In this document: positions 35,051 through 43,418 of the stretch, piece after piece | Position numbering within the stretch: the stretch's first letter is position 1 | How the letters are laid out: every line of letters starts with the position of its first letter | Source of the DNA: JBBATK01 sp039810585 | GTDB lineage: Bacteria > Bacteroidota > Ignavibacteria > Kapaibacteriales > NICIL-2 | DNA length: 64,000 nucleotides | Direction: 5' to 3' | NCBI GenBank assembly: GCA_039810585.1 | Contig: JBDHXF010000011.1 | Location: 7,440 to 71,439 of the forward strand | Position numbers and translations under genes: made by a program | The notes under the pieces: generated by a model | The model's input: the letters and a program-made list of their open reading frames with translations, nothing else | Database searches by the model: none | Told to the model about the DNA's origin: nothing

Positions 35051-37051
35051 GTGCAGAGAGTATTACCGCAGCATTATCGTCACGTACTACCCCTGATTGT
35101 CTTTCTCTGCGCCTTGTGTGTACCTCGCCTGCTGTATGCTCAAGAGCAGGAAATCGAAGCCGACTCCTCGGTTCAGCCAACTACGGAACGTGTGTCGAAG
35201 GCTGATAGCGCTGCCAATTATCAGGAGCTTCTTGCGAATCTTCGCACCATAATTCACTCGAAGATCTACTCCAAAGCAAAGGTCGGACTCAGTATTTATT
35301 CGTTGGATCGCAAACAAGCTTTGTTCGAATACAATGCGCACGAGGCGCTGACACCTGCCTCAACCACCAAGCTCTTCTATGGATTTGCAGCAATGAAAGT
35401 TTTGGGTTCGGACTACACGGTAAAAACGCAAGTGTTGTATGATGGCACGATTTCGAAAGATTCTGTGCTGCACGGTAATCTGTACTTGAAGGGTCATGGA
35501 GATTGTCTGCTAACTGTGACCGACGTCGAATCGCTCGCCGAAAACGTCCGTCGTAAGGGTATAAAATCCATCAGTGGAGACGTAGTTGCCGACGCCTCGT
35601 TCTTTGACGACCAATCTGACCGACAGCGATATAGTGGCGATAAAGAACGAATGGAGGCTCTTGCCCCCATCAGTGCGCTTGGCATCAACCGAAACATTGT
35701 AACGGTGTTGGTCAGCACCAATAGCAGTGGAGTTCCCCACGTGCAGACTATTCCGCCATCCACGGCTCTGCACGTCTCAATCCGCAATGCAGCTTCGGAA
35801 ACTCCTAAGGTCAAGGCATCGAAGGCTGCTCAAACACCAAAGCCGGGATTAACAAAGAGCTCCGGCCAAGTGGGTTCAAAAAAGATTCCTCTTACGCGCG
35901 GGCAAGCCCCGCGCACGCAGCCGACATCAAAACGACAATCAACTCACAAGCCCACTCCGAAGTCATTTCACCAATCGTCCGGCAAGTCTATTCGCAAGTC
36001 ATCTCATCCATCAGTGTATAAAAGCTCGAAGCCAAGTCATTCATCACTTCGCAGCCGCAACGCGGGTGCGAAGCAAAATCCCCATACAGAGATCGTGCCC
36101 GAGTTCCCGGAGTACTCGGTTCCCTTTGCAGTGGGCGATATGATTGTGTATCGTGCAAAATCATCCCATGGAACGAAGTCTGCGAAAAAAACATCCTCCG
36201 GCAAGTCGAAGAAGTCTGTGAAATCTTCTGCATCACGTCGCTCGCACAGCACGGTGAAGGCGGCGCGAATACGAGTGTCCAGCGCTATGCAATCGGATGG
36301 AACACAGGACTTCTATCTCAGTGGCACAGCTGCCAGGAATTCTACCCAATCGTTTAGTTACGAGATGCGCCGTCCGGACTTAGTTGCCACCGGAGTGTTG
36401 TACCGGAGCTTGCAAGCAGAGGGCTTAAGCATTAGTGGCACAGTGCGGTCCGGAGCAGCCCCAACGAATGCCGTCGTACTGAGCGAAGTGCAGCGTCCGT
36501 TAACCGACTTGCTAAGTCCTGTCAATAAGAATTCAGACAACTTTGTAGCCGAGCACATCATGAAGCTGGTCGGTGCCAGCTGCTGTGGTAATCAGCAGTG
36601 CAACGTCAATGCTTTCAAGACGGTCAGCACGATTTTAGATTCTGCTCACGTGCCCCTCGATGGCTGTGTATTGTACGATGGTAGCGGATTGTCGCGTCGC
36701 AACAAAACCTCTGTCAGCACCCAGCTCAACCTCTTGCGTTCACTGTCCGAACAACCTTTCTCCGGGGTGTTTTACAATACAATGGCGATAGCAGGTGTGG
36801 ACGGTACCCTGCACCGAAGAATGATCGGTACCGCCGCACAGGGTAATGCTCACGCAAAAACCGGTACCCATGCCAATGTTAGCGCTCTTAGTGGTTATGT
36901 TCGTACACGGGATGGGGAAAGACTGTGTTTCTCGATGATCAGCAATGGAGCCGGGGTCGGTGGCTTTAAAATGCTCGAAAATGCGGTTGTTGTGCAACTA
37001 GCGGAGTTTTCCTACAAGAATGGCACAATTGCTGTACCGAAAATACGTTAA
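35051..37051 (+). CDS. dacB: D-Ala-D-Ala carboxypeptidase/endopeptidase (PBP4 type) with a Ser/Lys-rich insert
   Basis: A periplasmic penicillin-binding protein that trims or cuts peptidoglycan cross-links. The 666-residue product (GTG start) has a signal helix (about 10-30), the SxxK motif S104-T-T-K107, the SxN motif S495-D-N497 and K603-T-G605. Typical DacB has about 480 residues. The extra length is a low-complexity basic insert at about 249-402, rich in Ser, Lys, Thr and Pro (for example SSGKSKKSVKSS), broken by a folded-looking stretch (FPEYSVPFAVGDMIVY). The insert may bind wall or anionic polymer; inference. It follows rseP by 11 bases. Confidence 0.92.
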   Translation: MQRVLPQHYRHVLPLIVFLCALCVPRLLYAQEQEIEADSSVQPTTERVSKADSAANYQELLANLRTIIHSKIYSKAKVGLSIYSLDRKQALFEYNAHEALTPASTTKLFYGFAAMKVLGSDYTVKTQVLYDGTISKDSVLHGNLYLKGHGDCLLTVTDVESLAENVRRKGIKSISGDVVADASFFDDQSDRQRYSGDKERMEALAPISALGINRNIVTVLVSTNSSGVPHVQTIPPSTALHVSIRNAASETPKVKASKAAQTPKPGLTKSSGQVGSKKIPLTRGQAPRTQPTSKRQSTHKPTPKSFHQSSGKSIRKSSHPSVYKSSKPSHSSLRSRNAGAKQNPHTEIVPEFPEYSVPFAVGDMIVYRAKSSHGTKSAKKTSSGKSKKSVKSSASRRSHSTVKAARIRVSSAMQSDGTQDFYLSGTAARNSTQSFSYEMRRPDLVATGVLYRSLQAEGLSISGTVRSGAAPTNAVVLSEVQRPLTDLLSPVNKNSDNFVAEHIMKLVGASCCGNQQCNVNAFKTVSTILDSAHVPLDGCVLYDGSGLSRRNKTSVSTQLNLLRSLSEQPFSGVFYNTMAIAGVDGTLHRRMIGTAAQGNAHAKTGTHANVSALSGYVRTRDGERLCFSMISNGAGVGGFKMLENAVVVQLAEFSYKNGTIAVPKIR

Positions 37052-37135
37052 GAGAACATGCGATAGCCTTTGATGAGGCTTGCGCCAATGTGATGCCAAA
37101 ACGCTCAGTGCCAATTCACCTCCGGAGGAGACAAT

Positions 37136-38968
37136 ATGTGTGGAATTGTTGGATATATCGGAAACAAGCAAGCAGCCAATCTGGTGGTCGAAGGCTTGAA
37201 AATGCTTGAATACCGAGGATACGATTCCGCAGGACTTGCGGTATTGAAGGACAGTCGTTTGGTCGTGGAGAAGTGCAAAGGCAAGGTTGTGGAACTAGAA
37301 GAGCGACTCGATTACTCGCTCCTTCAAGGCACCTTAGCTATTGGTCATACACGGTGGGCTACGCACGGGGCTCCAAACGATGTGAATGCGCATCCTCACA
37401 CCGATGCCTCAGGAAAAATTGCGTTGATTCACAATGGTATCATTGAAAACTATGCTGGAATAAAGACGCAACTCCTTGAGAAGGGCTTAACTTTCAAGAG
37501 CGACACCGACTCGGAGGTGCTCGCAGTGCTTATCGGTGTTATCTACGATCGTGTGCACGATCTGGAACGCGCCGTTCGACTGGCTCTCAACGAAGTTCAG
37601 GGAACCTTTGGACTGGTTATCATTTCGGAGTACGAACCGGATAAAATTATCGTTGCTCGACGTGGCTCCCCCATCGTCTTAGGAATTGGCGATGGTGAGT
37701 ATCTGGTTGCCTCAGACGCCTCAGCTATTGTTGCGCATACGCGGAAGGCCATTTATTTGAACGACGATGAGATGGCGGTGCTTTCTCGCGACGGATACAC
37801 GACCAAGACCATAAAGAACCAGCAAATCAGTGCCGAGATCCATGACTTGGAATTCAATCTTCAGCAGATTCAACGTGGAAATTTCGAGCACTTCATGTTG
37901 AAGGAGATTTTTGAGCAACCAAGCACCTTCAAAGATTCCATAAGGGGTCGGCTCTTGTTACAAGACGGGAATGTCAAGCTCGGAGGTTTGAATACGGTAG
38001 CCAATATCATGAGTTCAGCTCGGCGGGTGATTTTCACCGCCTGCGGCACCTCATGGCATTCCGCCTTGGTTGGTGAATATCTTATTGAACAACTCGCCAG
38101 AATACCGGTTGAGGTAGAATATGCCTCGGAGTTTCGCTATCGCAATCCGGTTATTTACAAAGACGATGTGGTGATTGGAATCTCGCAGTCTGGTGAAACG
38201 GCCGACACCTTGGCTGCTCTTCGAGAAGCAAAGTTGAAGGGCGCAACAACAATTGGATTGGTCAACGTTGTGGGCTCCACAATCGCCCGCGAAACTGATG
38301 CCGGGGTGTATTTGCACGCAGGCCCGGAGATTGGTGTAGCGTCAACGAAGGCTTTCACGTCACAGCTTGCTGTGTTGTCGCTCTTAGCCATGTATCTCGG
38401 CAGACAACGAAACTTAGGAATGACTGAAGGAAAAGCTTTTGCCGAAGAGCTCTCGCTCATTCCCGAGAAGATTCAACACATTCTGGATCACGCGGATAAA
38501 ATCACGGCGATAGCCGACGAGTATGTGAACGCAACCAACTTTCTGTACCTTGGTCGCGGTGTAAACTTCCCTGTCGCTCTGGAAGGTGCGTTGAAACTGA
38601 AAGAGATTTCCTACATCCATGCCGAGGGCTATCCCGCTGCGGAAATGAAGCATGGTCCGATTGCCTTAATCGACGAGAATATGCCTGTAGTGTGTATTGC
38701 GACTAAGGATGAGATCTACGACAAAATCATATCCAATATTGAGGAAGTTCGGGCTCGTGGTGGAAAAGTGATTGCCATCGCCAGCGAGGGTGACACCATG
38801 ATACAACGTTTGGCTAATCACGTGGTGTACATTCCCAACTCTCACAGTTACCTGTCTCCAATTCTAGCGTCAATCCCCTTGCAAATTCTGGCATACTCGA
38901 TTGCCGTGAAACGAGGATGCGATGTTGACAAGCCACGTAATCTTGCGAAGAGCGTTACTGTGGAATAG
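37136..38968 (+). CDS. glmS: Glutamine-fructose-6-phosphate aminotransferase
   Basis: GlmS makes glucosamine 6-phosphate, the entry to peptidoglycan and lipid A sugars. The 610-residue product begins MCGIVGYIG, so Cys2 is the N-terminal nucleophile of the glutaminase. The isomerase half has two SIS domains with FTACGTSWHSALVGEY and GISQSGETADTLAALREAK, and the C-terminal KSVTVE. A strong GGAGGAG site lies six bases before the ATG. I see no glmS ribozyme in the 84-base leader. Confidence 0.97.
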   Translation: MCGIVGYIGNKQAANLVVEGLKMLEYRGYDSAGLAVLKDSRLVVEKCKGKVVELEERLDYSLLQGTLAIGHTRWATHGAPNDVNAHPHTDASGKIALIHNGIIENYAGIKTQLLEKGLTFKSDTDSEVLAVLIGVIYDRVHDLERAVRLALNEVQGTFGLVIISEYEPDKIIVARRGSPIVLGIGDGEYLVASDASAIVAHTRKAIYLNDDEMAVLSRDGYTTKTIKNQQISAEIHDLEFNLQQIQRGNFEHFMLKEIFEQPSTFKDSIRGRLLLQDGNVKLGGLNTVANIMSSARRVIFTACGTSWHSALVGEYLIEQLARIPVEVEYASEFRYRNPVIYKDDVVIGISQSGETADTLAALREAKLKGATTIGLVNVVGSTIARETDAGVYLHAGPEIGVASTKAFTSQLAVLSLLAMYLGRQRNLGMTEGKAFAEELSLIPEKIQHILDHADKITAIADEYVNATNFLYLGRGVNFPVALEGALKLKEISYIHAEGYPAAEMKHGPIALIDENMPVVCIATKDEIYDKIISNIEEVRARGGKVIAIASEGDTMIQRLANHVVYIPNSHSYLSPILASIPLQILAYSIAVKRGCDVDKPRNLAKSVTVE

Positions 38969-38999
38969 AAGGATGGGACGACGTTATTGTTGTTTTATG

Positions 39000-39026
39000 A
39001 GGCAGTCGATCGCGACAGCCTTTTTT
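39000..39026 (+). terminator. Rho-independent terminator of glmS
   Basis: A stem AGGC-a-GTCG / CGAC-a-GCCT with one A-A mismatch and a four-base loop is followed by six T bases, 32 bases after the glmS stop. Confidence 0.75.
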
Positions 39027-39104
39027 ATTGTCCGCATTTTCGGATCCTCGTGAGAAAGAACCAATCGTCAATCGACTGCGGATCAATTATGGGGTAGGTA
39101 TCGA

Positions 39105-39608
39105 TTACTCTTTAGGAGGTTCACTATTGTTCAACAAGCCGCGCCGCATGATGATGCGCTGCAGAACGTCGGGGAAACGAATTTCGAACATGGTGAGCTT
39201 CGCGTATTGTTCGACGTTGAGCAGCGGCTTCAATTCGGTGATGCGCGCCTTTTGTGCACGAACCAAGGCGTCGTAATTCGACATCACCTCGTCGGTCGCG
39301 GTTGAGATATCAACATCCGATCCTTCCTTGAGTACCTTATTCAGTTTGCGGATGGCTGCGTCCAGATACTTCTTCGCATCATCAATATTCTGCTGTCCGG
39401 CCTCGTACACACTGAGAAACTTTGTCTTCTGGTCACCGCTCAATTGCAGAAGCTCGACCAGTTTTTTCGACTTCATTTCCAGGATGCGATTCTTGATGCG
39501 ATCGACGTCAGGACCACCTTTGGGAGCAAATCCCTGAGCCCCGGCCGGCACCGTGTGCAGCAACAATGCAATCACGATCGTCATTCCAAGGCGCTTAACC
39601 ATTCCCAT
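39105..39608 (-). CDS. Spy/LTXXQ-like periplasmic protein
   Basis: A 167-residue secreted helical protein with a signal peptide (MGMVKRLGMTIVIALLLHTVPAGAQ). The ATG at 39608 is chosen because AGGAGG lies six bases before it. Helical segments KLVELLQLSGDQKTKFLSVYE and ARITELKPLLNVEQYAKL match the L-x-L-x-x-x-Q pattern of CpxP/Spy chaperones and metal sensors. It overlaps the anti-sigma gene by 14 bases, so it is part of that operon. Confidence 0.75.
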   Translation of the reverse strand: MGMVKRLGMTIVIALLLHTVPAGAQGFAPKGGPDVDRIKNRILEMKSKKLVELLQLSGDQKTKFLSVYEAGQQNIDDAKKYLDAAIRKLNKVLKEGSDVDISTATDEVMSNYDALVRAQKARITELKPLLNVEQYAKLTMFEIRFPDVLQRIIMRRGLLNNSEPPKE

Positions 39609-40266
39609 TTTCAACCTCCTGAATTTGTTGCTCGATGTCCTGAATATCCACGCTGTTCATTAAATCGAGCGCTTCATTTTGCTGTTCGTCGGTCGACAGC
39701 GAATCAACATCGGTGCTTGATGCGCGGACGATTGTTTCGGCCATAAGACCCTCAATTTGATCTCCGTCCTGAGCGGCGCTGATGGTACCGGGACTAAAGT
39801 CATGCGCCACCAAAGCCACGGGCAAGGCACTATCGTCGGTCGTGTTTTGACTCAGTACAAACGCACTGGAATCTTTGGTCAGCAAGCCGGCAAGTTCATC
39901 ATCAAAACTCTGGTCACTATCAACTTTTATCGGACGATTGATCACAAACAAAACTACAGCGCCCGCCACTAGCATCACAGGGGCTAAGCGACGCATCCAG
40001 ATGAACGCAGATGATCGCGTTGGTTTGTGCAGCGCTTCGTTTACTCGCACAGACAGATTACGGGTATGATAGTCGATGTCTTCATGGAAGGTCATCGTCT
40101 GCATTTTCGAAAACAGCGCTGTTACTTGCGCCAGTTCCTGTTGAATGTCTCCATAGAACTGCAAAGATGCTTCAAATCGCTGAGCATCGTCGGTAGAACA
40201 GCGACCAAAGGCATAGTCCGGAAGCAACGCTTCCATTTCTTCGTGAGATAAACGTTCCGTATTCAT
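39595..40266 (-). CDS. Probable membrane anti-sigma factor
   Basis: A 223-residue protein with a cytoplasmic N-terminal helical part (MNTERLSHEEMEALLPDYAFGRCS), a single membrane helix (about residues 91-108) and a polar acidic periplasmic C-terminus. It starts one base after the ECF sigma gene stop, the usual sigma/anti-sigma pairing. The sequence is not similar enough to name a subfamily. Regulated proteolysis by RseP (33669) is possible; inference. Confidence 0.75.
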   Translation of the reverse strand: MNTERLSHEEMEALLPDYAFGRCSTDDAQRFEASLQFYGDIQQELAQVTALFSKMQTMTFHEDIDYHTRNLSVRVNEALHKPTRSSAFIWMRRLAPVMLVAGAVVLFVINRPIKVDSDQSFDDELAGLLTKDSSAFVLSQNTTDDSALPVALVAHDFSPGTISAAQDGDQIEGLMAETIVRASSTDVDSLSTDEQQNEALDLMNSVDIQDIEQQIQEVENGNG

Positions 40267-40267
40267 A

Positions 40268-40858
40268 CTATTCCTTCCTTTCGAGGAAATCTGTGGATTG
40301 TATCAGCTTTGCCAGTTTTTGCACAGCTTGGAAGTAGTTCGCCTTCAAGCCCCCAATACTTGTGCCTAACATTTCTGATATCTCCTCATAACTCAATTCA
40401 TCAAAGTAACGCAGATAAAAGGTCTCTCGCTGTTTGTCCGGCAGTTGCTGCAGAATCTTGTCAAACTGTTGTTGAAAGTCCTTATTGAGCAGAACTCGTT
40501 CCGGCGTTGCATCAGTTGAAGGTAACTCCGGATCCGACTCGTCATCACCACTGAATAGACTCAGCGATCGTCGCCGTTTTCGCATGGTATGGCAAACATT
40601 GATTGTTATCCGGTAGAGCCAGGTCTGAATAGTGCTATCGCCTTTAAACGAACTCAATCCCTTTAACGCCCGGATGAAAACCTCCTGAGCTGCATCGTCA
40701 GCGTCGTCGTAAGAATTGGATAACTGTCGAAGGGCAAGGGAGTAAACGAAGCGTTGATACTGACGAACAAAGCGTGTTGCAGCCGCATCACGGTCGCCAC
40801 GCACGTATTCGTCAATCAGTGCTTTATCGTCAGCCGGTAGTGCCAAGGAGTATTCCAT
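40268..40858 (-). CDS. ECF-family RNA polymerase sigma factor
   Basis: The 196-residue product has region 2 (RFVRQYQRFVYSLALRQLS, DDAAQEVFIRALKGLSSFKG, TWLYRITINVCHTMRKRRRS) and region 4 (LPDKQRETFYLRYFDELSYEEISEMLGTSIGGLKANYF). These bind -10 and -35 elements. The ATG at 40858 has a GGAG site; an upstream GTG is possible. A short linker rich in acidic residues (LFSGDDESDPELPSTDATPE) joins the regions. It is followed at once by the anti-sigma gene. Target genes may include the two Spy-like genes. Confidence 0.92.
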   Translation of the reverse strand: MEYSLALPADDKALIDEYVRGDRDAAATRFVRQYQRFVYSLALRQLSNSYDDADDAAQEVFIRALKGLSSFKGDSTIQTWLYRITINVCHTMRKRRRSLSLFSGDDESDPELPSTDATPERVLLNKDFQQQFDKILQQLPDKQRETFYLRYFDELSYEEISEMLGTSIGGLKANYFQAVQKLAKLIQSTDFLERKE

Positions 40859-40968
40859 ATGCAGTTGCTCCACTCTGATGCGTCTCTGTGCTTTCGGCCT
40901 TGACCGGCTCGGAACAAACTCTCAGAACGAACTACTGCTAAGACTAAGTTGTACTTGCGGTGGTTTAA

Positions 40969-41394
40969 CTAGGATTGCAAATTTTCATTGACAGATCCAA
41001 AAGAGCTTTGCTCCTCCCCACTATCGGGATAAAAATACTGTTCCGGTATATTCTTCCTGGCTGAAAAGCCCTCTTGGATGCCATGGTAAAACTCTATGTG
41101 ATCCTCGTCAGAACGCCAACAGAGGAACACTTCTTTCGAGTCTATAAGTGCAGGAAAATCAACGAGTCCGATGCTAAAATCGTAATCCTTGTACACGCAT
41201 CCCAGATCTTCCAATTCCCCAATGAAGGTCTGTAGTTTTTCGTTTAAGTCCTTGTATTCTGAAAGGGAGTCTGATTCCTGGCCATGCACATACACGAGTC
41301 GCCGAATGGCCTGCCCTGTCCCCAAGATGTCTCGAACTATCGATCGAACTAGGGGTAGTGTTTTATTCGCCGATTGTACGTCGAAAACGCGCAT
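40969..41394 (-). CDS. DUF2203-family protein
   Basis: A 141-residue cytoplasmic protein (start ATG 41394) beginning MRVFDVQSANKTLPLVRSIVRDIL, the pattern of DUF2203 proteins, whose function is not known to me. A helical middle follows, then VYKDYDFSIGLVDFPALIDSKEVFLCWRSDED and HGIQEGF, also family marks. Seven bases separate it from the DedA gene stop, so they are likely co-transcribed. Confidence 0.75.
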   Translation of the reverse strand: MRVFDVQSANKTLPLVRSIVRDILGTGQAIRRLVYVHGQESDSLSEYKDLNEKLQTFIGELEDLGCVYKDYDFSIGLVDFPALIDSKEVFLCWRSDEDHIEFYHGIQEGFSARKNIPEQYFYPDSGEEQSSFGSVNENLQS

Positions 41395-41401
41395 AAAGGA
41401 A

Positions 41402-42037
41402 TCAAGTTTGAGGTTGTTGCTTCCGGTGTCGAATAAACTCGACAATGGCTGGTAGTACGCTGATAACGATAATCGCCAAGACAACCAGTGCGAAGTTCTT
41501 TTTTACAATCTCTTGATTTCCAAAGAAATATCCCAATAAGATAAAAGAACTAACCCAGGCAGCTCCTCCACCAATACTAAAGATCGCAAATCGACGAAAT
41601 CCCATGGTTCCGAGCCCGGCCACAAATGGAGCAAAGGTGCGCACAATCGGTATAAATCGAGCAAAAATGATGGTTTTTCCGCCGTGCTTCTCATAAAAAG
41701 CATGAGTGCGATGCAGACTTTGCTTGTTGAAAAGTTTGGAGGGATGGTCAACAATTCGATGACCCAACTTATTGCCAATAAAGTAGTTAACAAAGTCACC
41801 GGTGTTAGCGGCAATCATCAGCAGAGGAATCAGTACCAGTACTTGGAGATTGCCAAGTGCACACACTGCACCGAGTGCAAAGAGAAGCGAGTCGCCCGGT
41901 AAAAATGGAGTGATGACGAGACCTGTTTCACAAAAAATAACCAGAAACAGCAAAACGTACATCCACACGCCCAAGCTATCTATCAGGGCATTGAGATGCA
42001 CATCCAGGTGCAGAATAAAGTCAAAAATGGCGCTCAT
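41402..42037 (-). CDS. DedA-family membrane protein
   Basis: A 211-residue inner-membrane protein (ATG at 42037; a TTG three codons upstream is possible) with five to six hydrophobic segments. DedA/VTT marks are FCETGLVITPFLPGDSLLFALG, NFPGD-like NTGDFVNYFIGNKLG, and ARFIPIVRTFAPFVAGLGTM with conserved acidic and arginine residues. Some members move polyprenyl phosphate or phosphatidylethanolamine across the membrane and affect membrane potential. It heads a two-gene unit with DUF2203 and has a TACTTTTG promoter core. Confidence 0.9.
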   Translation of the reverse strand: MSAIFDFILHLDVHLNALIDSLGVWMYVLLFLVIFCETGLVITPFLPGDSLLFALGAVCALGNLQVLVLIPLLMIAANTGDFVNYFIGNKLGHRIVDHPSKLFNKQSLHRTHAFYEKHGGKTIIFARFIPIVRTFAPFVAGLGTMGFRRFAIFSIGGGAAWVSSFILLGYFFGNQEIVKKNFALVVLAIIVISVLPAIVEFIRHRKQQPQT

Positions 42038-42093
42038 GGCGGACAAGACGGTTGAAAAAGCGGCGCAATATAGAGGACAGGCTTGGCATAAGA

Positions 42094-42101
42094 CAAAAGT
42101 A
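42094..42101 (-). promoter_or_regulatory. Promoter -7 element of the DedA-DUF2203 operon
   Basis: Minus strand TACTTTTG is a perfect TAnnTTTG match, 57 bases before the DedA start and just after the terminator of the gene upstream. Confidence 0.45.
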
Positions 42102-42110
42102 GTACTACTG

Positions 42111-42142
42111 AAAAAGAAAAAGCGGGGTTACAATCCCCGCTT
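42111..42142 (-). terminator. Terminator of the Spy-like gene 42233
   Basis: A perfect stem AAGCGGGG/CCCCGCTT (42120-42127 and 42135-42142) is followed on the minus strand by TTTCTTTTTC, about 90 bases past the stop. Confidence 0.75.
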
Positions 42143-42232
42143 CTCTCTTAACCGCTTGTCCATAATAGTTCATTGAGATCTATTGGAACATGAGTTTAGT
42201 CTTTCGTACGATTTTCCCTCTTGCCCTAGTCT

Positions 42233-43171
42233 TTATTTGTCCTTATCATCCTTATGTCCATCGCGCTTCTGCAGTTCCTTTTGCAGCTTCTGCAACTTCA
42301 GCTGCATATCATCAAGCTGTTTTTGCAATTGCGAGTCGTTCAACTTTGGAGTGGTCGACTTGTCCTTGGGCAAGGTGTATGGAGTATCATCCATCAAATT
42401 TGAGTCGTCGTCGCCGTCGTTATCACTTCCCGGACTTTGGCGAAAACGCTGAATGTCCGGCATGTGGAATGAAAATCCGTTACCTTGACCGTTGAAAAAC
42501 TGATTGAAGGGATCTTGATCGTCGTCCCCTTCGTCTGAACTCAAACTAAAGGAACCGAAGGCGTTTCGATCTAACCAAAGGTCGCGGTCGGGGTACACAA
42601 AGAGCTCATCGGCGTCGATGATCTTGTCACCATTTGTACTTGCCCAGCTTTGTACACTAAATGACTGAACGGCCGGAACCTGCGGATGCGTATCGGTTGA
42701 AACATCGCCTTGATCTTTCTTGTTCAATGCTGCAATGCGATCTCTTTCTTCCGCTCTCAGATCGGCGAGAGTTGCGGCTTGCGTTTTGGTCAATAATTGC
42801 TTGATGTCCGACATCTTCTTCAGCGCTATGCCATCGATTTCCGCCTGCGTGCTTTGAATATCCTGACGAATTCGTTGCATTTCAGACTCGTCCGGCTTTT
42901 CCTTCAGGCATGCGCTCGTGTAGTCTTCTTTCAACATATCCTTCTTGCGACGGAGTGTTCTCGTATCATTCGCCAAGGAGTTGACTATGGCCACGATCTC
43001 TTCGCGTTGAGACGCACTCAGACGTAAGGACTTAAGTACGTTAGGACGCTTTGGTGCATGGCCGTGCCGTCCACCCAGTCCCTGCTGAATACTGAAGGAC
43101 TGCGCATGCACTCCACTCACGCTAAGAAGGGCTACCAGCGTTATGACGAGGAGACGAGAGGGAGATGACAT
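42233..43171 (-). CDS. Spy/LTXXQ-like secreted protein with acidic middle
   Basis: The ATG at 43171 has GAGG six bases upstream and starts a signal peptide (MSSPSRLLVITLVALLSVSGVHAQ); the product is 312 residues. The N-terminal half has a helical hairpin with LRLSASQREEIVAIVNSL and LLTKTQAATLADLRAEE, the L-x-x-x-Q repeats of Spy/CpxP-type metal or protein-binding proteins. An aspartate-rich linker follows (SSDEGDDDQDPF, DNDGDDDSNLMDD), and a C-terminal coiled coil (LQKQLDDMQLKLQKLQKELQ). The acidic part may bind metal; inference. Not part of the sigma operon but near it. Confidence 0.75.
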   Translation of the reverse strand: MSSPSRLLVITLVALLSVSGVHAQSFSIQQGLGGRHGHAPKRPNVLKSLRLSASQREEIVAIVNSLANDTRTLRRKKDMLKEDYTSACLKEKPDESEMQRIRQDIQSTQAEIDGIALKKMSDIKQLLTKTQAATLADLRAEERDRIAALNKKDQGDVSTDTHPQVPAVQSFSVQSWASTNGDKIIDADELFVYPDRDLWLDRNAFGSFSLSSDEGDDDQDPFNQFFNGQGNGFSFHMPDIQRFRQSPGSDNDGDDDSNLMDDTPYTLPKDKSTTPKLNDSQLQKQLDDMQLKLQKLQKELQKRDGHKDDKDK

Positions 43172-43348
43172 AATGAACCTCATGAGTTTGACAATTTTGC
43201 CTTGACGAAAATGCACGTCCACATGATTCTGAAAAAGTCCGTTAACAGCCATTTGACGCCTCTTAACGAAGATTGACAACAGCGCACCTCATATACCGCC
43301 AAGATTCCTCAAGATCGAGTGCTCTCAGTGCCTGATTTCAATTCACAC

Positions 43349-43381
43349 GAAGCGCTTCCGGGCTTAGCCTGGAAGCGCTTC
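43349..43381. repeat. Perfect 11-bp inverted repeat after the coiled-coil gene
   Basis: GAAGCGCTTCC (43349-43359) and GGAAGCGCTTC (43371-43381) with an 11-base loop. It lies 37 bases past the stop of the gene at 43419, so it may end or protect that transcript, but no T-run follows. Confidence 0.5.
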
Positions 43382-43418
43382 ACTACGACACAACGTACAT
43401 AGAATTGTTGTCGGATTC

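Noticed and set aside
37052..37135. glmS ribozyme in the glmS leader
   Set aside because: The leader is 84 bases, too short for the known ribozyme core, and I see no matching pseudoknot parts.
43349..43381. True rho-independent terminator after the coiled-coil gene
   Set aside because: The stem is perfect but there is no T-run on either strand; kept as an inverted repeat only.
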